DNA from: Diorhabda sublineata
Taxonomy: Eukaryota; Arthropoda; Insecta; Coleoptera; Chrysomelidae
Length of the DNA: 64,000 nt
Reading direction: 5' to 3'
Assembly: GCF_026230105.1 (NCBI RefSeq)
Contig: NC_079485.1
Location: 17,277,232 to 17,341,231 of the forward strand
Made by a program: the position numbers and the translations under genes. This document shows, one piece after another, positions 31,013-41,884 of the stretch (its first letter is position 1; each line of letters begins with the position of its first letter). The notes beneath the pieces were generated by a model. It did no database searches and was not told the origin of the DNA. It worked only from the letters and a program-made list of their open reading frames with translations.

Positions 31013-31410
31013 GTGAGGTATTATCAGAGTTGTGTGCTAAATTTAATTGTAGCAGTAAGTATTTCAACAATATTTTTTTTTGAAATTTTTAATTTTCATA
31101 TTTTTAGAAGGATTCAAATGAACTTAATAGAGTATCTCTTATAGAGAAGAAAAAAACAAAAAAACTTCATGAATTAACTCAAGACACACCCTATCCAATT
31201 ATAAGTGCCAATGTGGTAAACACTCGTTTTGGTCAAACAGTACTATTGGCGTTAGAAGAGGTGCAAGTATTTTTGCCTAATAGAGTCACAGAAACGTACC
31301 AGGAGCAAGTGCAATATTTAACAGACAAGAAATATTCTATAGTTTTTCGAGGGAATTTTTCGATACTGGAAAATCAAATCAACTTTCATCATTCGAAATA
31401 ATTAGAAATT
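31009..31410 (+). pseudogene. Small ORF with a possible single-strand DNA-binding-like core
   Basis: An open stretch from about 31110 to 31401 encodes KKLHELTQDTPYPIISA, then TRFGQTVLLALEEVQVFLP. The TKFG..VLL.LE....FLP pattern recalls small beta-rich proteins often found in many copies with insect mobile elements; an OB-fold/ssDNA-binding role is inference from this pattern only. A candidate intron (GTAAGT at about 31054, TTTTTAG before 31108) precedes the frame, but reading phase across it is uncertain. It lies just upstream of element 3, while a Polinton polymerase lies just downstream. Confidence 0.4.
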
Positions 31411-31445
31411 AAGTGAGTTTCTTTTTTTTTAAATATATAGTAAGA

Positions 31446-31730
31446 TGAAAAAACTTAAAGATATTTTGAGCAGTGTAGATAATGTGATTAAATCGAGAAG
31501 AAAAGGTATTTCCAATACAGGATATTAATTATATAAAATTAATTGATAAACATATCAGAACTTGTCATTTTGTATTGAAAAAATCCAAATTTACAGTAGG
31601 AAGAAAGCGTAAAATTTTCAATAAAATTGGTCTACTTAAACATTTAAGATATTTATTGAAAGCAAAATATCATATAGGTTTTGGAATTAAACAAATTAGA
31701 AAGGTAGTACAATTTTCAAAAGTAGAATAA
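31446..31730 (+). pseudogene. Broken Lys-rich ORF, unrecognised
   Basis: The ATG at 31446 starts KKLKDILSSVDNVIKSRRKG, then frameshifts. A second frame continues KLIDKHIRTCHFVLKKSKFT and LLKHLRYLLKAKYHIG to a stop near 31728. The Lys/Leu pattern is protein-like, but no family is recognised. It may belong with the ORF before it. Confidence 0.3.
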
Positions 31731-31773
31731 TAACTGGAGTTATTATTAATATTAAACATAAAAATATTACAGA

Positions 31774-31999
31774 AGTTACATGTAGAAAATTCTTGAAGGA
31801 CATTTTGATAAAACGCAATTGTATTAAATATCGTAAACACTTCATCAGCATTTATTTTATTATAAATATGAATTATTGTAAGCAACTTGGCAATGTTTAT
31901 AGTTAGTTCGCTTGTGAGATTAATTATATTCATTCAACTTATTGTAATTTTGTGTAAAATAAATTTTTAAAAATAATTTTCGAAACCGAAAATTATAAT
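31774..31999 (+). repeat. 5' LTR of element 3
   Basis: About 226 bp. It starts AGTTACATGTAGAAAATTC and ends ...AAAATTATAA before the primer site. It matches the LTR of element 2 along its length. Confidence 0.88.
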
Positions 32000-32009
32000 T
32001 GGCGCAGTC
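32000..32009 (+). promoter_or_regulatory. Primer binding site (element 3)
   Basis: TGGCGCAGTC directly follows the LTR, with the same ATTCGGATTAGTGCGG continuation as element 2. Confidence 0.72.
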
Positions 32010-32226
32010 ATTCGGATTAGTGCGGTCGCCATTTTTCACGCAAAGTGTGATAAAAAATTCCGACTACGTACTTCAGTTCAGCAGCACTAGATCTACGTGT
32101 TCAACGAGGAACTTCAGGACTTCTGTAAGTGCCAAGTTTTCTTATTTTTATTCCTTTTATTATCTGTCCTTATCAAACTTTGAGTAAGGAAGAGATAATC
32201 TAATAATTTTGAATATATAATTTTTA

Positions 32227-32886
32227 TGAACGATTTAGATAACTTATTGAATACATTTGGTAATTTAAACTCATAGTTCACATTATACAAAAATGGCAAT
32301 AGCTAGTCCAAAAACCCTAAATTGGGAATTATTTAAACTAAAATTGGAAAATATAAAACCATACGACGATAACAGAAATACTTTAAACAAATTTATCAAC
32401 AGATGTGAGAATCTAATAGAGACGTATTCGGTATATAATGATCAGGATATTAATAATCATGTCTTGGAATGTATCCAAGAAAAATTAATAGATAAATCAG
32501 AAATGATGGTAGGAAATAGGATTGAACTAAATACATGGTTTAAACTAAAAGAAGCTTTAATACAGTGTTTCGCAGATAGACGCGACTATATTACAGGAAC
32601 TAACAAGAACACGACCATTTAAAAATGAGAGTCTGATAGCCTTTGGAAATAGATTTCAATTGCTAAAAAGTCAAACTATCCAAATAATTAGTAACAATTT
32701 AAATTTAGGGGAAATCATTGCGAAAAAACAGCCTTGAACACCTTTATAGCAGGATGTTCAGGTACCATACGCAATAATATGTACTTGAAAAAGTCTAGCT
32801 CATTAGAAGACGCTATGGCTTATGTCGACGAATTTGAGAATTTTGAAAAACTTTACGGCCAATTTTATGAGCCTAGAGTTAGATAC

Positions 32887-32924
<38 letters not shown>

Positions 32925-33271
32925 AACTAATTCAATGAAAAATAGAAATAATCAATATAATAATAACAATCCCTACTATCAACAATATAATAATAATTAT
33001 AACAGAAACCAAATTAACAATAATCAAAGATATAATAACAACAATAATTATAATAATGAAAGATATAATAGTAACAATAATAATTATAAAAATTTTCCTA
33101 GTCAACCGATAAATGTAAATCTTATGCCACAAAGAAGGCAAAACTATCCGACAAATGCACAAGTATTTGGCCGGAAAACAAACCAAATACCTGTAAACAG
33201 TTTACCAAAACCAGTCTACGATATCGAGAAATTTTTCCGATAAACCTAGTAGACGTGTAAATATTAATAAC

Positions 33272-33315
<44 letters not shown>

Positions 33316-33540
33316 TAATAATAATAATAATAATAATAATAATGCAAACAATACTAGATATTTTCAACCGAGAAATGAACGGCCAAATTTCACTTCAAAA
33401 GAGTTATATAATAATAATTGTAACAAGAATGATAACGAAGAAGAAGAAGAAATAGTTGATTTCCAACATTTATTAAAGTCAGACGAAAATAATGATCGAA
33501 TCGTAAATTTTCGAAAAGAGCCTCGGGAAAAAGAATCAAA
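32227..33540 (+). pseudogene. gag: Gag (element 3), broken, with expanded Asn run
   Basis: The start at 32227 is followed by a stop after 16 codons. The capsid-like region runs 32293-32622 (WELFKLKLENIKPYDDN), then a frameshift. A second frame, 32734-33243, has the capsid end and an Asn/Tyr/Arg-rich tail. After another shift, 33244-33350 is almost pure AAT codons, longer than in elements 1 and 2. The end is Glu-rich (EEEEIVDFQ), as in element 2. No CCHC knuckle. Confidence 0.87.
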
Positions 33541-34417
33541 ATCAGAAGAAATAAATTTTACTCCTAATGATCCATTAACATATTTTGAAAATTTCATAGA
33601 ATCTAACGAATCAAAACCCAGTGAACAAGTAATTGAAATAAATTTCACATCTAATAATTCATCACCAAAAATTCAAAAATTCATAAAAATGAAAGAATAC
33701 GAATTAAATCATTGTAAAGAAATAAATGAACAAGTAGAACTAGATCTCAGTAAATTATTTGATAAAGAAGAAAAAGATAAATTAAATGTAACAGAGAAGA
33801 ATTCGGAAGAAAATATTATAATGGTAGGAGAAATGAATAATAATACAAAGGGAGAATTAGAAGTAGAATTATTTGATAAAGTGGGATTAAACGTAGAATT
33901 AAAATATAAAGGATTAGATGAATTAAAAATGAATGAAAATAATAATGGAATTGAAGTAAAAGAAAATGTAATAGAATTAAATAGAAAAATAAATCAAATA
34001 AATAATGATGAGACAATGGAAGAATAAGATATAATAAATGATGTTATAAAAATAGAAAATGATATATTAGAAATAGAATGTTATATTATAAAACCTAAAT
34101 TAAATACAAATATATTGGATATACAAAATTAAAATAATATGATTAATAAAAGAGACATGAATAATGAGAAAATGGTTATTAATTATGAAACAATTAATAA
34201 GGAATTTGATAGAAATAATAATGAAATAAGTTCAAAATATTTCAATAGAAAATTAGATGCTATACTAAATGAAAGTTTAATTGAAGAACTATTTTGGAAA
34301 CGTAGATATTATCATTCATTAAAATGGTACGCAATTCAAGAAATTATAAAATGGATTTTTATACAAAGACCTTTCTTTCTTTTTTATTATTATGTTATAA
34401 GAATAGATAAGATTTAA
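33541..34417 (+). pseudogene. Unrecognised Glu/Asn/Lys-rich ORF (element 3)
   Basis: Homologue of the ORF at 6476-7342. It is more intact than that copy at the N-terminal end: it reads on from Gag through NFTPNDPLTYFENFIESNE, with a second open block at 33689-34027. After stops near 34024 and 34130 it continues at 34139-34417 to the same basic/aromatic block (YYHSLKWYAIQEIIKW) and hydrophobic C-terminus. Its first residues (EINFTPNDPL.YFE) resemble the start of element 1's protease region (EINIAANNPLPYIE), so the replacement may have begun just inside protease. No DTG, no RT motifs, function unknown. Confidence 0.75.
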
Positions 34418-35110
34418 AATCAATAGAAATTAAAATAAGTTAAATATAAAAAAAAATTAGTAAACTCTTAGAAACTAGAAGAATAAAAAGTTATTATTAA
34501 TTAGAATATATATAAGAAATTTAGTAATATAATTCATAACTTTGTTTATTTAACTATTGGAAAAAGAAAATAATATGAAAATTTAAATTATAATCAATGT
34601 AACACAAATGAAACGTTTAATACAATTTATATAATTTTGAATAAGCCTCTTAGTGTTTATCCTTTAGAAACAAACCAATATGAAATTCATAATTTTAATT
34701 ATTTGAAAGAGAACGAAAAAATAATTAGCGAAAAATATTATTGGCCTAAAATGTTACAAGATATAGAAAATTTTGTTAATAATTGCGAAATATGCCAAAA
34801 GAATAAATATGATAGAAATCCCCCAATATTAAATTCAATTTAACCCCAACAGCCAGTAAACTATTTGAACATATACATATAGATACTTTTAAAATAGCAA
34901 ATCAGTCATATATAACTATAATAGATGCTTTCTCTCGTTACGGTCAAGCATATTCAATGTCAAGTGTGAATGGAACCTCAGTTGTTGATAATATATTAAA
35001 TTAAGTCACTCATCACGGTTTACCTTACAAAATTACAGCTGATTGTGGTTCAGAGTTCAAGAACAACGACCTACAAGATTTTTACAAATATCGCTACACA
35101 AAAAATTAAT
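34418..35110 (+). pseudogene. Spacer, integrase zinc domain and truncated core (element 3)
   Basis: A non-coding AT-rich spacer (34418-34610) as in element 2, then NQYEIHNFNYLKENEKII joined to SEKYYWPKML (34637-34843) with the CEICQKNKYDR zinc motif. The core keeps HIDTF (first Asp, about 34870-34890) and ADCGSEF (second Asp, about 35037-35060), with a stop at about 35001. Similarity ends at about 35090, where sequence switches to env. The catalytic Glu and C-terminus are lost. Confidence 0.85.
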
Positions 35111-36259
35111 TGATCATTATCATAAATCGATAACGACTCTATGGAATAACCAACAAAAACTGTCTGATAATTTAGAGAAATTTCACATTTCGATCGAAAA
35201 TAAAATAATAACTTTGAATAATTTTATAACATTTTACAGTACAATTTCACAGATTAATCTGGACTGTCAAAGTTTGATTACATTGATTGACAATATTGAA
35301 AATGCAATAACATTTTTTAAATTAAATACAATTCACAGCTCTGTTATATCAAGTCAAGAAATTTTAGAAATGATGAAATATTTAAGTACTATTTATAATG
35401 AAAAACAAATTCCAAAATTTAACAATATTTTAACGTATTATCTCTTTCTGAGCTCACAAGTAACCTTTTCCAAATCTAAAATAATTTTTGCTACCCATGT
35501 TCCAATCCTTAAACCTAAAACCTATAATTTTTCCATTTATATCCTATAATTCAAAATCATACGATATTTATCCCTCCTCAACCTTACTTGGCCAGAAATC
35601 AAGAAGCCAATTTTATTAAAGAAGAATGTCCAGCATTAGAAGAAAAATATTATTGTAAAGAAACATTTAAGTTAAAAGACAATTGTACTATTGAATTGTT
35701 AAACGGACACTCTGCTGAAAATTGTGTTGTTAGTGAAATAAATCTCCAAGAAACTATATTGGAACAAGTGACAAATAATGAACTTTTAGTAATTACAAAT
35801 TCTGTAGTGGTTTCTAAATGTGTTTCGGACCGTTATTTTAAAATAAGTTATCTATCGATTATAAAAATTCCAAAGAACTGTAGCATTCAAATAGAAAGTG
35901 AAATCTTCTCAACTAACATACAAATAAAAAAAGGAAAATCAATAATATTACCGAAATTGAACTTCAAATTTTTAAATAATCAAATCTATAACTCTCCAAA
36001 TTTAACCAACATAGATTTTGACAAATTATACGAAATAAATAAAATTGCTAGAAATATAAAACCAATTCATGAAATTTATAATCCGTAAAGCCATGTATCG
36101 ATTGGACTATTTACTATAATAATAATAATTTGTGTAATTTTAATAACATTATGGTTAATTCGTAAATATAAAAGTAAATCTGTAAGAAAACAAAAATTTG
36201 ATGAAAAGAAGAAAGAAACCATCGAATTAGAAGAAAGAAGTGTGTGGGTTACTATGTAA
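35043..36259 (+). pseudogene. env: Env, middle to C-terminus with membrane anchor (element 3)
   Basis: The deletion junction at about 35090 fuses integrase to env just after the region that would hold the fusion peptide. Frame 35043-35549 is helical and Leu/Ile-rich with Asn/Ser positions, like the stalk of errantivirus/F-type envelope proteins. After a shift, 35588-36088 has several Cys residues. A stop at 36088 is followed in frame by a hydrophobic segment (about 36105-36160) and a short basic/acidic tail ending at 36259, a typical type I membrane anchor and cytoplasmic tail. The N-terminal part is missing, so it is non-functional. Confidence 0.72.
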
Positions 36260-38338
36260 AATGTACTTTCGATGATAATCTTTCTTATTATAAAAGTTAT
36301 CGTGGAATGGATTGTATGACATGATTTGCAAATGAATTGACCATAATTGCGAAATTTATCGAATCAAAAATTAGAGATATTAAATCCGTAACAACGAACA
36401 ATGATAAAGAGGAAGCAACTCATTGTCACATATGTGAGAAACCATTTTCCTCTGCAGATTCCATTGTTTCAGATCATGATCATTTCAGCGGAGAATTCAG
36501 AGGATTTAGTCATAGAGCTTGTAATCTAAATTTCAAAAAACTCTTTATTTCGTAATCTAACGAATTAAGATGAACATCTGATGATTAGAGAGATATGTCG
36601 AAAAGGAAAAGTCAGCGCACTTCCAATTAATAAAGAAAAATATATTTCTTCTACATTGTTTGAAAGCGATACCAAAATTAAATTTAGATTCATAGATTCT
36701 TTCAGATTTATGAGTGCTAGCCTTGATGAGTTTCCTTATTGCTTAAAGACGATTTCTCAATTTTGCAAAAGGAATTTCATTATTTGGATAAAGAACACTT
36801 TGAATTGCTAACTAGAAAAGGAGTATTTCCATACGATTATATTGACAGTGTAGACAAACTAAATGAAACAAATTTGCCCTCGATCGGATGTTTTTACAAT
36901 AGATTAAATGATGAAGGAATCAGCAAGGAATAGTATGAACATGCACAAAATGTTTGGAAGATATTCTATATTAAATCATTAGGTGAATATAGTGATCTGT
37001 ATATGAAAACTGACATTGTACTTCTTGCTACAGTGATGGAAAATTTCAGACAAACAGCTTTTGAAATTTACGGCTTGGATCCACATTGGTACTACACTAT
37101 GCCCAGTTATAGTTGGGATTGTATATTGGGAAATATACAAAATGCAAACTTCAAATTTTAAAGGATGTAGATATGATTCTTTTTATAGAGAAAGCAATAC
37201 GAGGAGGAATTTTGATGTGATGTAATCGTTTTTCCGAAGCAAATAATGAATATTTACCTAATTACAATCCTTCAAAACCTTCCAAAAGTCTCCTGTATAT
37301 AGATTGTAATAACCTTTATGGTTGGGCTATGACTGAAGCCCTACCGTACGGACATTTCAAATGGCTTGAAAATTTTGATAACTTTAATGTAATGGAAATA
37401 GCAGACGATGCAGAGGAAGGATTTATTTTGCAAGTGGACTTGGAGTATCCCAAAAGATTACATGATTTGCATAGAGATATTCCATTTTGTCCTGAACATC
37501 GTATACCACCCGTATCAAAAATTACCGAAATTAATGACAACTTTGTTTGATAAGAAAGAATATATATTACACTATAGAAATTTGAAGCCAGCATTGGAAC
37601 ATGGATTGATTAAAAAAAAATTCATAAAATTCTTTAATTTAAACAATCAAAATGGCTGAAGCCCTACATTGATTTAAATACAAGTTTAAGAGCAGCAGCT
37701 ACCAACGACTTTAAACAAAATCAATTGAAACTTGCCAACAATTCAATCTATGGCAAAACACTTAAAAACATTAGACGTCACAGAGTCGTATCGATCGTAA
37801 ATAAATATGAGAGAAGATATGGTGCAAAGAATTTGATTTTTAGTCCACGTTTTCAAAGTAGAAGCATTTTTGATGTAGATCTAATGGCAATTGAATTGAG
37901 AAAAACTGAAGTAATATTTAATAAACCTATATACATAGGTATGGTTATTTTAGATATATCAAAAATTCGTATGTACAATTTTCAATACAATTTCATGTTA
38001 CCAATTGTAGGAATTGAGAATTGTAAGCTTATGTACACAGATACTGACAGCTTCATTTATGAAATTACTAATAAAAATATCTATAAAGATATTATAAAAA
38101 AAAACACATTTCAAAATTTGACACCTCCAATTATGTTCCAAATAATGCTTATGATATTCCATTAGTCAATAAAAAAATTCCTGATTTAATAAAAGATGAA
38201 GCAAACGGAAAAATCATAAGTCATTTTGTAGGTTTAAGATCCAAAATGTATGTAATTAAAAAATCAAAAGGAGTTAAAGTTGCAACCGTAAAGAACAAAA
38301 TAACCTTTGATGATTATGTGAAATGTTTAAAGGAAAAA
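36260..38338 (+). pseudogene. Polinton/Maverick-type protein-primed DNA polymerase B, degenerate
   Basis: Pieces in order: YYKSYRGMDCM (about 36290), a Cys/His segment CHICEKPF...SDHDHFSGEFRG...HRACNLNF (36420-36530) like the endonuclease VII-type zinc region that precedes these polymerases, TRKGVFPYDYID (36805-36850), KTDIVLLA with YGLDPHWYYTMPSYSWD (37005-37110), motif A DCNNLYGWAM (37300-37335), motif B LANNSIYGKT (37730-37760) and motif C YTDTDSF (38030-38053), then the FVGLRSKMYVIKKSKGVK tail. All three palm motifs survive, but at least six stops or frameshifts break the gene. It is cut at 38338, where PLE sequence begins. No other Polinton gene is identified with certainty. Confidence 0.9.
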
Positions 38339-38720
38339 AGTATTCAAACTCCTGTCACCCTATTATCTAATTATTTGAAAAATATTTTGGAAAAAAATTT
38401 TATATCAAACAAATTCTATATCAAAAACACTTGGGATTTCAAAGAAACAATTAAAAATATCAAAATTCCTACCATTGTGAAAAATATATTAATGAAAAAA
38501 TGGGACAAAATTAAAGAATATACAGAAATACCTAAAAATGAATTTATAAAAGCTATAGAACTCACACTCACAACATATTTCAAATATGAAAATGAAATAT
38601 ACAAACAAATTGATGGTTGTGCTATGGGAGCTGCCATTTCAAGTGTTATGGTACAATTGGTAATGGAAGATCTTGAGGAAACGTTTCTAAGCAAACTTGA
38701 TATAAATATTCCATCCTGAT
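38339..38720 (+). pseudogene. Penelope-like RT fragment (copy A)
   Basis: The frame 38246-38719 fuses the polymerase tail in frame to this RT piece (from SIQTPVTLL on). It carries NTWDFKETIKNIKIP, then EIYKQIDGCAMGAAISSVMV followed by VMEDLEE, matching the PLE RT segment YxQxxGxAMGxxxSPxxANLxME between motifs A and C. The YVDD motif is not present in this piece. The in-frame fusion to polymerase is presumably chance. Confidence 0.85.
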
Positions 38721-38744
38721 CAGATCCTATCAGATCCTGAATTT

Positions 38745-39327
38745 AGATGCTTAGCTATTCAAAAAGCGAAAGCAGCATTGAAAGAAAATAATTTTCCAGA
38801 AAAAATGATAAATACCATATTCCATGAAAGGATAAACAGATACAATTTGAAAACAAAACTGAAACGAAACATCAAAACAAAACATTTTTGCTTACCATAT
38901 GTACAAGGACTTTCTCAACAATTAACGAATTATTTCAATAAATATGATTTAGTATAAGTCATAGAGGACATAATACATTATCCAAATATTACACTGAATT
39001 GAAATCTAAAACACCAAAGAACAAAAGAAGTAATATTATATATCAACTACCTTGTACTAATCGTGACGCTGTCTACATAGGGCAAGCATCTCAATATTTA
39101 GGAAATAGAGGTCATCAATACGATAAAAAATATAACTGCATTAAAGAACCATGAAATGTCAAGAAAACATAAATTTAATTATAAAGATTCAAAAATTCTT
39201 GAAACGGAATCTAATACACTAAAAAGAGAATTTTTAGAAATGGTTCACATTCATAAGAACGAACATGCTATAAATGATAAAAAAGATCTAAATAATTTAA
39301 GTAAAATTTATAGCTCTATTTTGTAAA
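38745..39327 (+). pseudogene. Penelope-like GIY-YIG endonuclease region (copy A)
   Basis: In shifted frames: AIQKAKAALKENNFPEKMIN, LPYVQGLSQQLTNYFNKYD, then IIYQLPCTNRDAVYIGQASQ (39033-39095), the GIY-YIG core with one of the usual Cys replaced, LGNRGHQYDKK with the catalytic Arg, and finally KREFLEMVHIHKNEHAIND with the conserved Glu, to the stop at about 39327. Stops occur near 38956 and 38995. This is the domain order of canonical Penelope endonucleases. Confidence 0.85.
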
Positions 39328-39488
39328 TTCTAATAAATTAAATATATTTGAGATGTGGAAACCAAGGAAAAATTATTTTTTCTTATTGGAACAAAGTTCT
39401 AAGTTGATTTTATCCTTATTTTGATATTCATGATGAAGGTGATCTATAGATCAATATAAATAACCAAATTGTCAGTGTCAATATCATA

Positions 39489-39526
39489 TTTTGATAAAGA
39501 CTTAAAGGAAAGTCGAAACGTCAAAA
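39489..39526 (+). ncRNA. Hammerhead-like motif in PLE 3' tail
   Basis: TTGATAAAGACTT, loop, AAGTCGAAACGTC: stem II GACTT/AAGTC, intact GAAA, palindromic ACGT (minimal stem III) and C at the expected cleavage position. The CUGANGA box is degenerate here (TTGATAA); at 48093-48130 it reads TTGATGA. Confidence 0.5.
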
Positions 39527-39570
39527 TTTATCATTCTTTTAAAAACTATCAAAATAAAACTAATAGTTAT

Positions 39571-39924
39571 ATTTTGAGGTTTTATATTGTTTTGTTGTCT
39601 TTTGTTTTTCAAGTTATTTTTGAAATTAGTGATAATATTACAAGTATCAGATGAATCTAAAAAAAACTGTTATCATGAAATCAGAAAATTATAATAATAA
39701 AATGATTAAATTATTAACGATAAGACAACTTACAAGAAAATTTAACAAGACCCTGCGAATTCTTATCAAAAACAAAATAATGATCTAATCCGATCTTGGG
39801 AAGAACAACTTTTATTTCGCCATCAGACGCAAAAAAATTGAAAATTCACAATGCCTTACCCCCTAAAATATATGGTTAACCAAAACTCCACAAACATGAC
39901 ATTCCCCTTCGACCGATTGCTTCA
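39571..39924. other. No recognised gene
   Basis: AT-rich spacer between two PLE copies; nothing supported. Confidence 0.4.
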
Positions 39925-40345
39925 AGTATTCAAACTCCTCTCACCCCATTATCTAATTATTTGAAAAATATTTTGAAAAATCTTTTATATCAAAACAAAT
40001 TCTATATCAAAAACACTTGGGATTTCAAAGAAACAATTAAAAATATCAAAATTCCTACCATTGTGAAAAATATATTAATGAAAAAATGGGACAAAATTAA
40101 AGAATATACAGAAATACCTAAAAATGAATTTATAAAAGCTATAGAGCTCACACTTACAACAAGATATTTCAAATGTGAAAATGAAATATACAAACAAATT
40201 GATGGTTGGGGTAACGGAGCTTCCATTTCAAGTATTATAGCACAATTGGTAATGGAAGATCTTCAGGAAACGGTTCTAAGCAAACCTTTTCAATTGTAAT
40301 TTATGTAGCTTAAAAATCACTTATTGCATAGAAAATGTTATACAT
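39925..40345 (+). mobile_element. Penelope-like RT fragment, copy B, chimeric 3' end
   Basis: Nearly identical to 38339-38705 up to LVMED, with the YKQIDGWGNGASISSI segment (Cys-Ala-Met changed to Trp-Gly-Asn). It then switches to CAAACCTTTTCAATTG and a non-coding tail that copy A lacks but copy C (30786-30900, minus) has. Open frame 39961-40299. Confidence 0.85.
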
Positions 40346-40760
40346 CACAAATACAAAATCGGCCGTCGATCCGTACTGCGAGGTCTGTGGAATAGAACAG
40401 GAAGCTACAATACACCTCTTCTGCAAATGTCAAGTTTTCATTAACACATGAAGCAAAATACTAGGATTTGACCTATAGGAAGAGTATTGATTCCAGCAGC
40501 GACAAATCTGGAGAGAAACTACAAAAAATTTTCTCAAGCAATATCACCCAAAATGCCTTCTCCTCTTTTGATAGTAAGATAAAATACATGCACACATGCA
40601 CAAGAGGGGTGTTCATCAATATTGAACACCGTTTACACATAAATAATTATCAACTTATCTTGGAGAGAATCATTGTGAATATATTTTTGAATTTTTGATG
40701 TTCATTATCCCCCCCCCTCAAATTAACTTTCAATGTGAAACAACAGATATCACATTATTT
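40346..40760 (+). pseudogene. LINE (Jockey/R1-type) ORF2 C-terminal fragment
   Basis: At about 40365-40450 the frame reads DPYCEVCGIEQEATIHLFCKC, the CxxC...H...C zinc motif near the C-terminus of Jockey/R1-like LINE proteins. Stops follow. A C-run and AT-rich 3' part come after 40700. Confidence 0.7.
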
Positions 40761-41880
40761 TAAGTGAAGTGAAGGCTTTTGCAAATTGAATGAAATTAAG
40801 TTGTGTACATTTATCTGAATGAATGTTATTTTAGAAGCTGCAGTATATCAAAAAATAACAAAGTGAATGTAATATGAGAAAACGTTAGAATGATACATTT
40901 GTACTTAGGTTCTGAATAGGAGACTTCTTGATGATGGTATGCCAGAATTATGGCATTTCATCTGAAAATAAGTAAAAATACTGAAATAAATACGTTCAAA
41001 ACACATGATCTAGCAAATATCTACAAACAGATCAGGAGAGCTAAAACAAAGATTTTACAACAAAAATATTTTATTTTTCTACCTAATTTTTCTGTGTGAG
41101 ATAGTCCATCATGTTCTTATTACGTGGGCTTAACAAAGATCTACCTCCCTACACAACATTTTCTCATCACTTCATTTAACAGCCAAATTCTTTAAAGTTA
41201 CTTCAGTTTATTTCTTATTTCTACCAATTTTTATCGTTTGAAGTAAAGGGATTTCATTCTCTGGAGATCTAATCCAAGCTGTTCTTTGATATATATATTT
41301 TCTATTTATTCGCTTTGAAGAGTTTTCGTCAAGAGTATATCGATTTTGACGCTGATTACTTACTACCCTCGGTCTTAAAAGATGTGAGGAAAAGAAGCAA
41401 ACTATTCAACAGCAGATTTGGATTGTTAATTGAGTTTGCTATCTAATCCTAATCCTTCAAAGAGTATGAAACATTAGATCGGTTGACGTTGAATTCATTC
41501 TTTTCCTGGGATATTCATGTTGACTAAACTGACCTCAAGATAAAATTGACACGAAATGTTATCAAATGTTTCCGTTTGAGAGTACGGTTCTTTCGGTAAA
41601 GAATCAGACCCTTTACTCCATTTCTTCTGTTTGACAACTTAGCAACAAAGTTAAATAGAGCCTGATTTGAGAGTGTTTGATTCAATATTGAATAGAAGTT
41701 TATGTTTAATGATTGGACGACATTGCTATTTTATTTGTACAGTTAATATTTTCAGTCGAGCATTTTTTCCATTCCGATTGAGGTACCTCCGAAACGTGTG
41801 ATTTGAACGCATGAGCTCCTTCATCAGATGTTGAAAAATGTTGATGTCTCATGTTATTTTTGAACTACTGAATATAATAA
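40761..41880. other. No recognised gene
   Basis: AT-rich. 41768-41815 contains GAGGTACCTCCGAAACGTG, which recalls the hammerhead-like GAAA side but lacks a clear CUGANGA box. Confidence 0.4.
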
Positions 41881-41884
41881 GAAA

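Larger units (their letters stand above)
31774..36259 (+). mobile_element. Errantivirus-like element 3, RT-less
   Basis: Same architecture as element 2: LTR, primer site with ATTCGGATT, gag, Glu/Asn-rich ORF, the same RT/RNase H deletion junction, integrase start. A further deletion then joins the integrase core directly to the middle of env, which runs on through its membrane anchor to a stop at 36259. No 3' LTR follows; Polinton-type polymerase sequence starts at once. It is an independent copy of the element 2 lineage, with many differences at DNA level. Confidence 0.9.
38339..39570 (+). mobile_element. Penelope-like element, copy A (RT end, GIY-YIG, 3' tail)
   Basis: It starts AGTATTCAAACTCC, exactly where copy B (39925) also starts, although the upstream sequences differ. 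The RT part is followed by the linker, GIY-YIG domain, 3' UTR and a hammerhead-like motif at 39489-39526. It is interrupted by stops. Fragments of the same family occur at 17.3-18.2, 47.9-48.9, 57.5-58.1 and 63.6 kb. Confidence 0.85.

Noticed and set aside
31009..31410. A host gene with a small intron
   Set aside because: The reading phase across the candidate intron is unsure and it sits among mobile elements; kept only as a low-confidence ORF.
38246..38719. A single protein joining polymerase B tail to Penelope RT
   Set aside because: The open frame crosses an insertion border; copy B has the same RT start with unrelated upstream DNA, so the fusion is chance.
41768..41815. Fourth hammerhead-like motif (GAGGTACCTCCGAAACGTG)
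   Set aside because: The GAAA side and a short palindrome are present, but no CUGANGA box precedes them.
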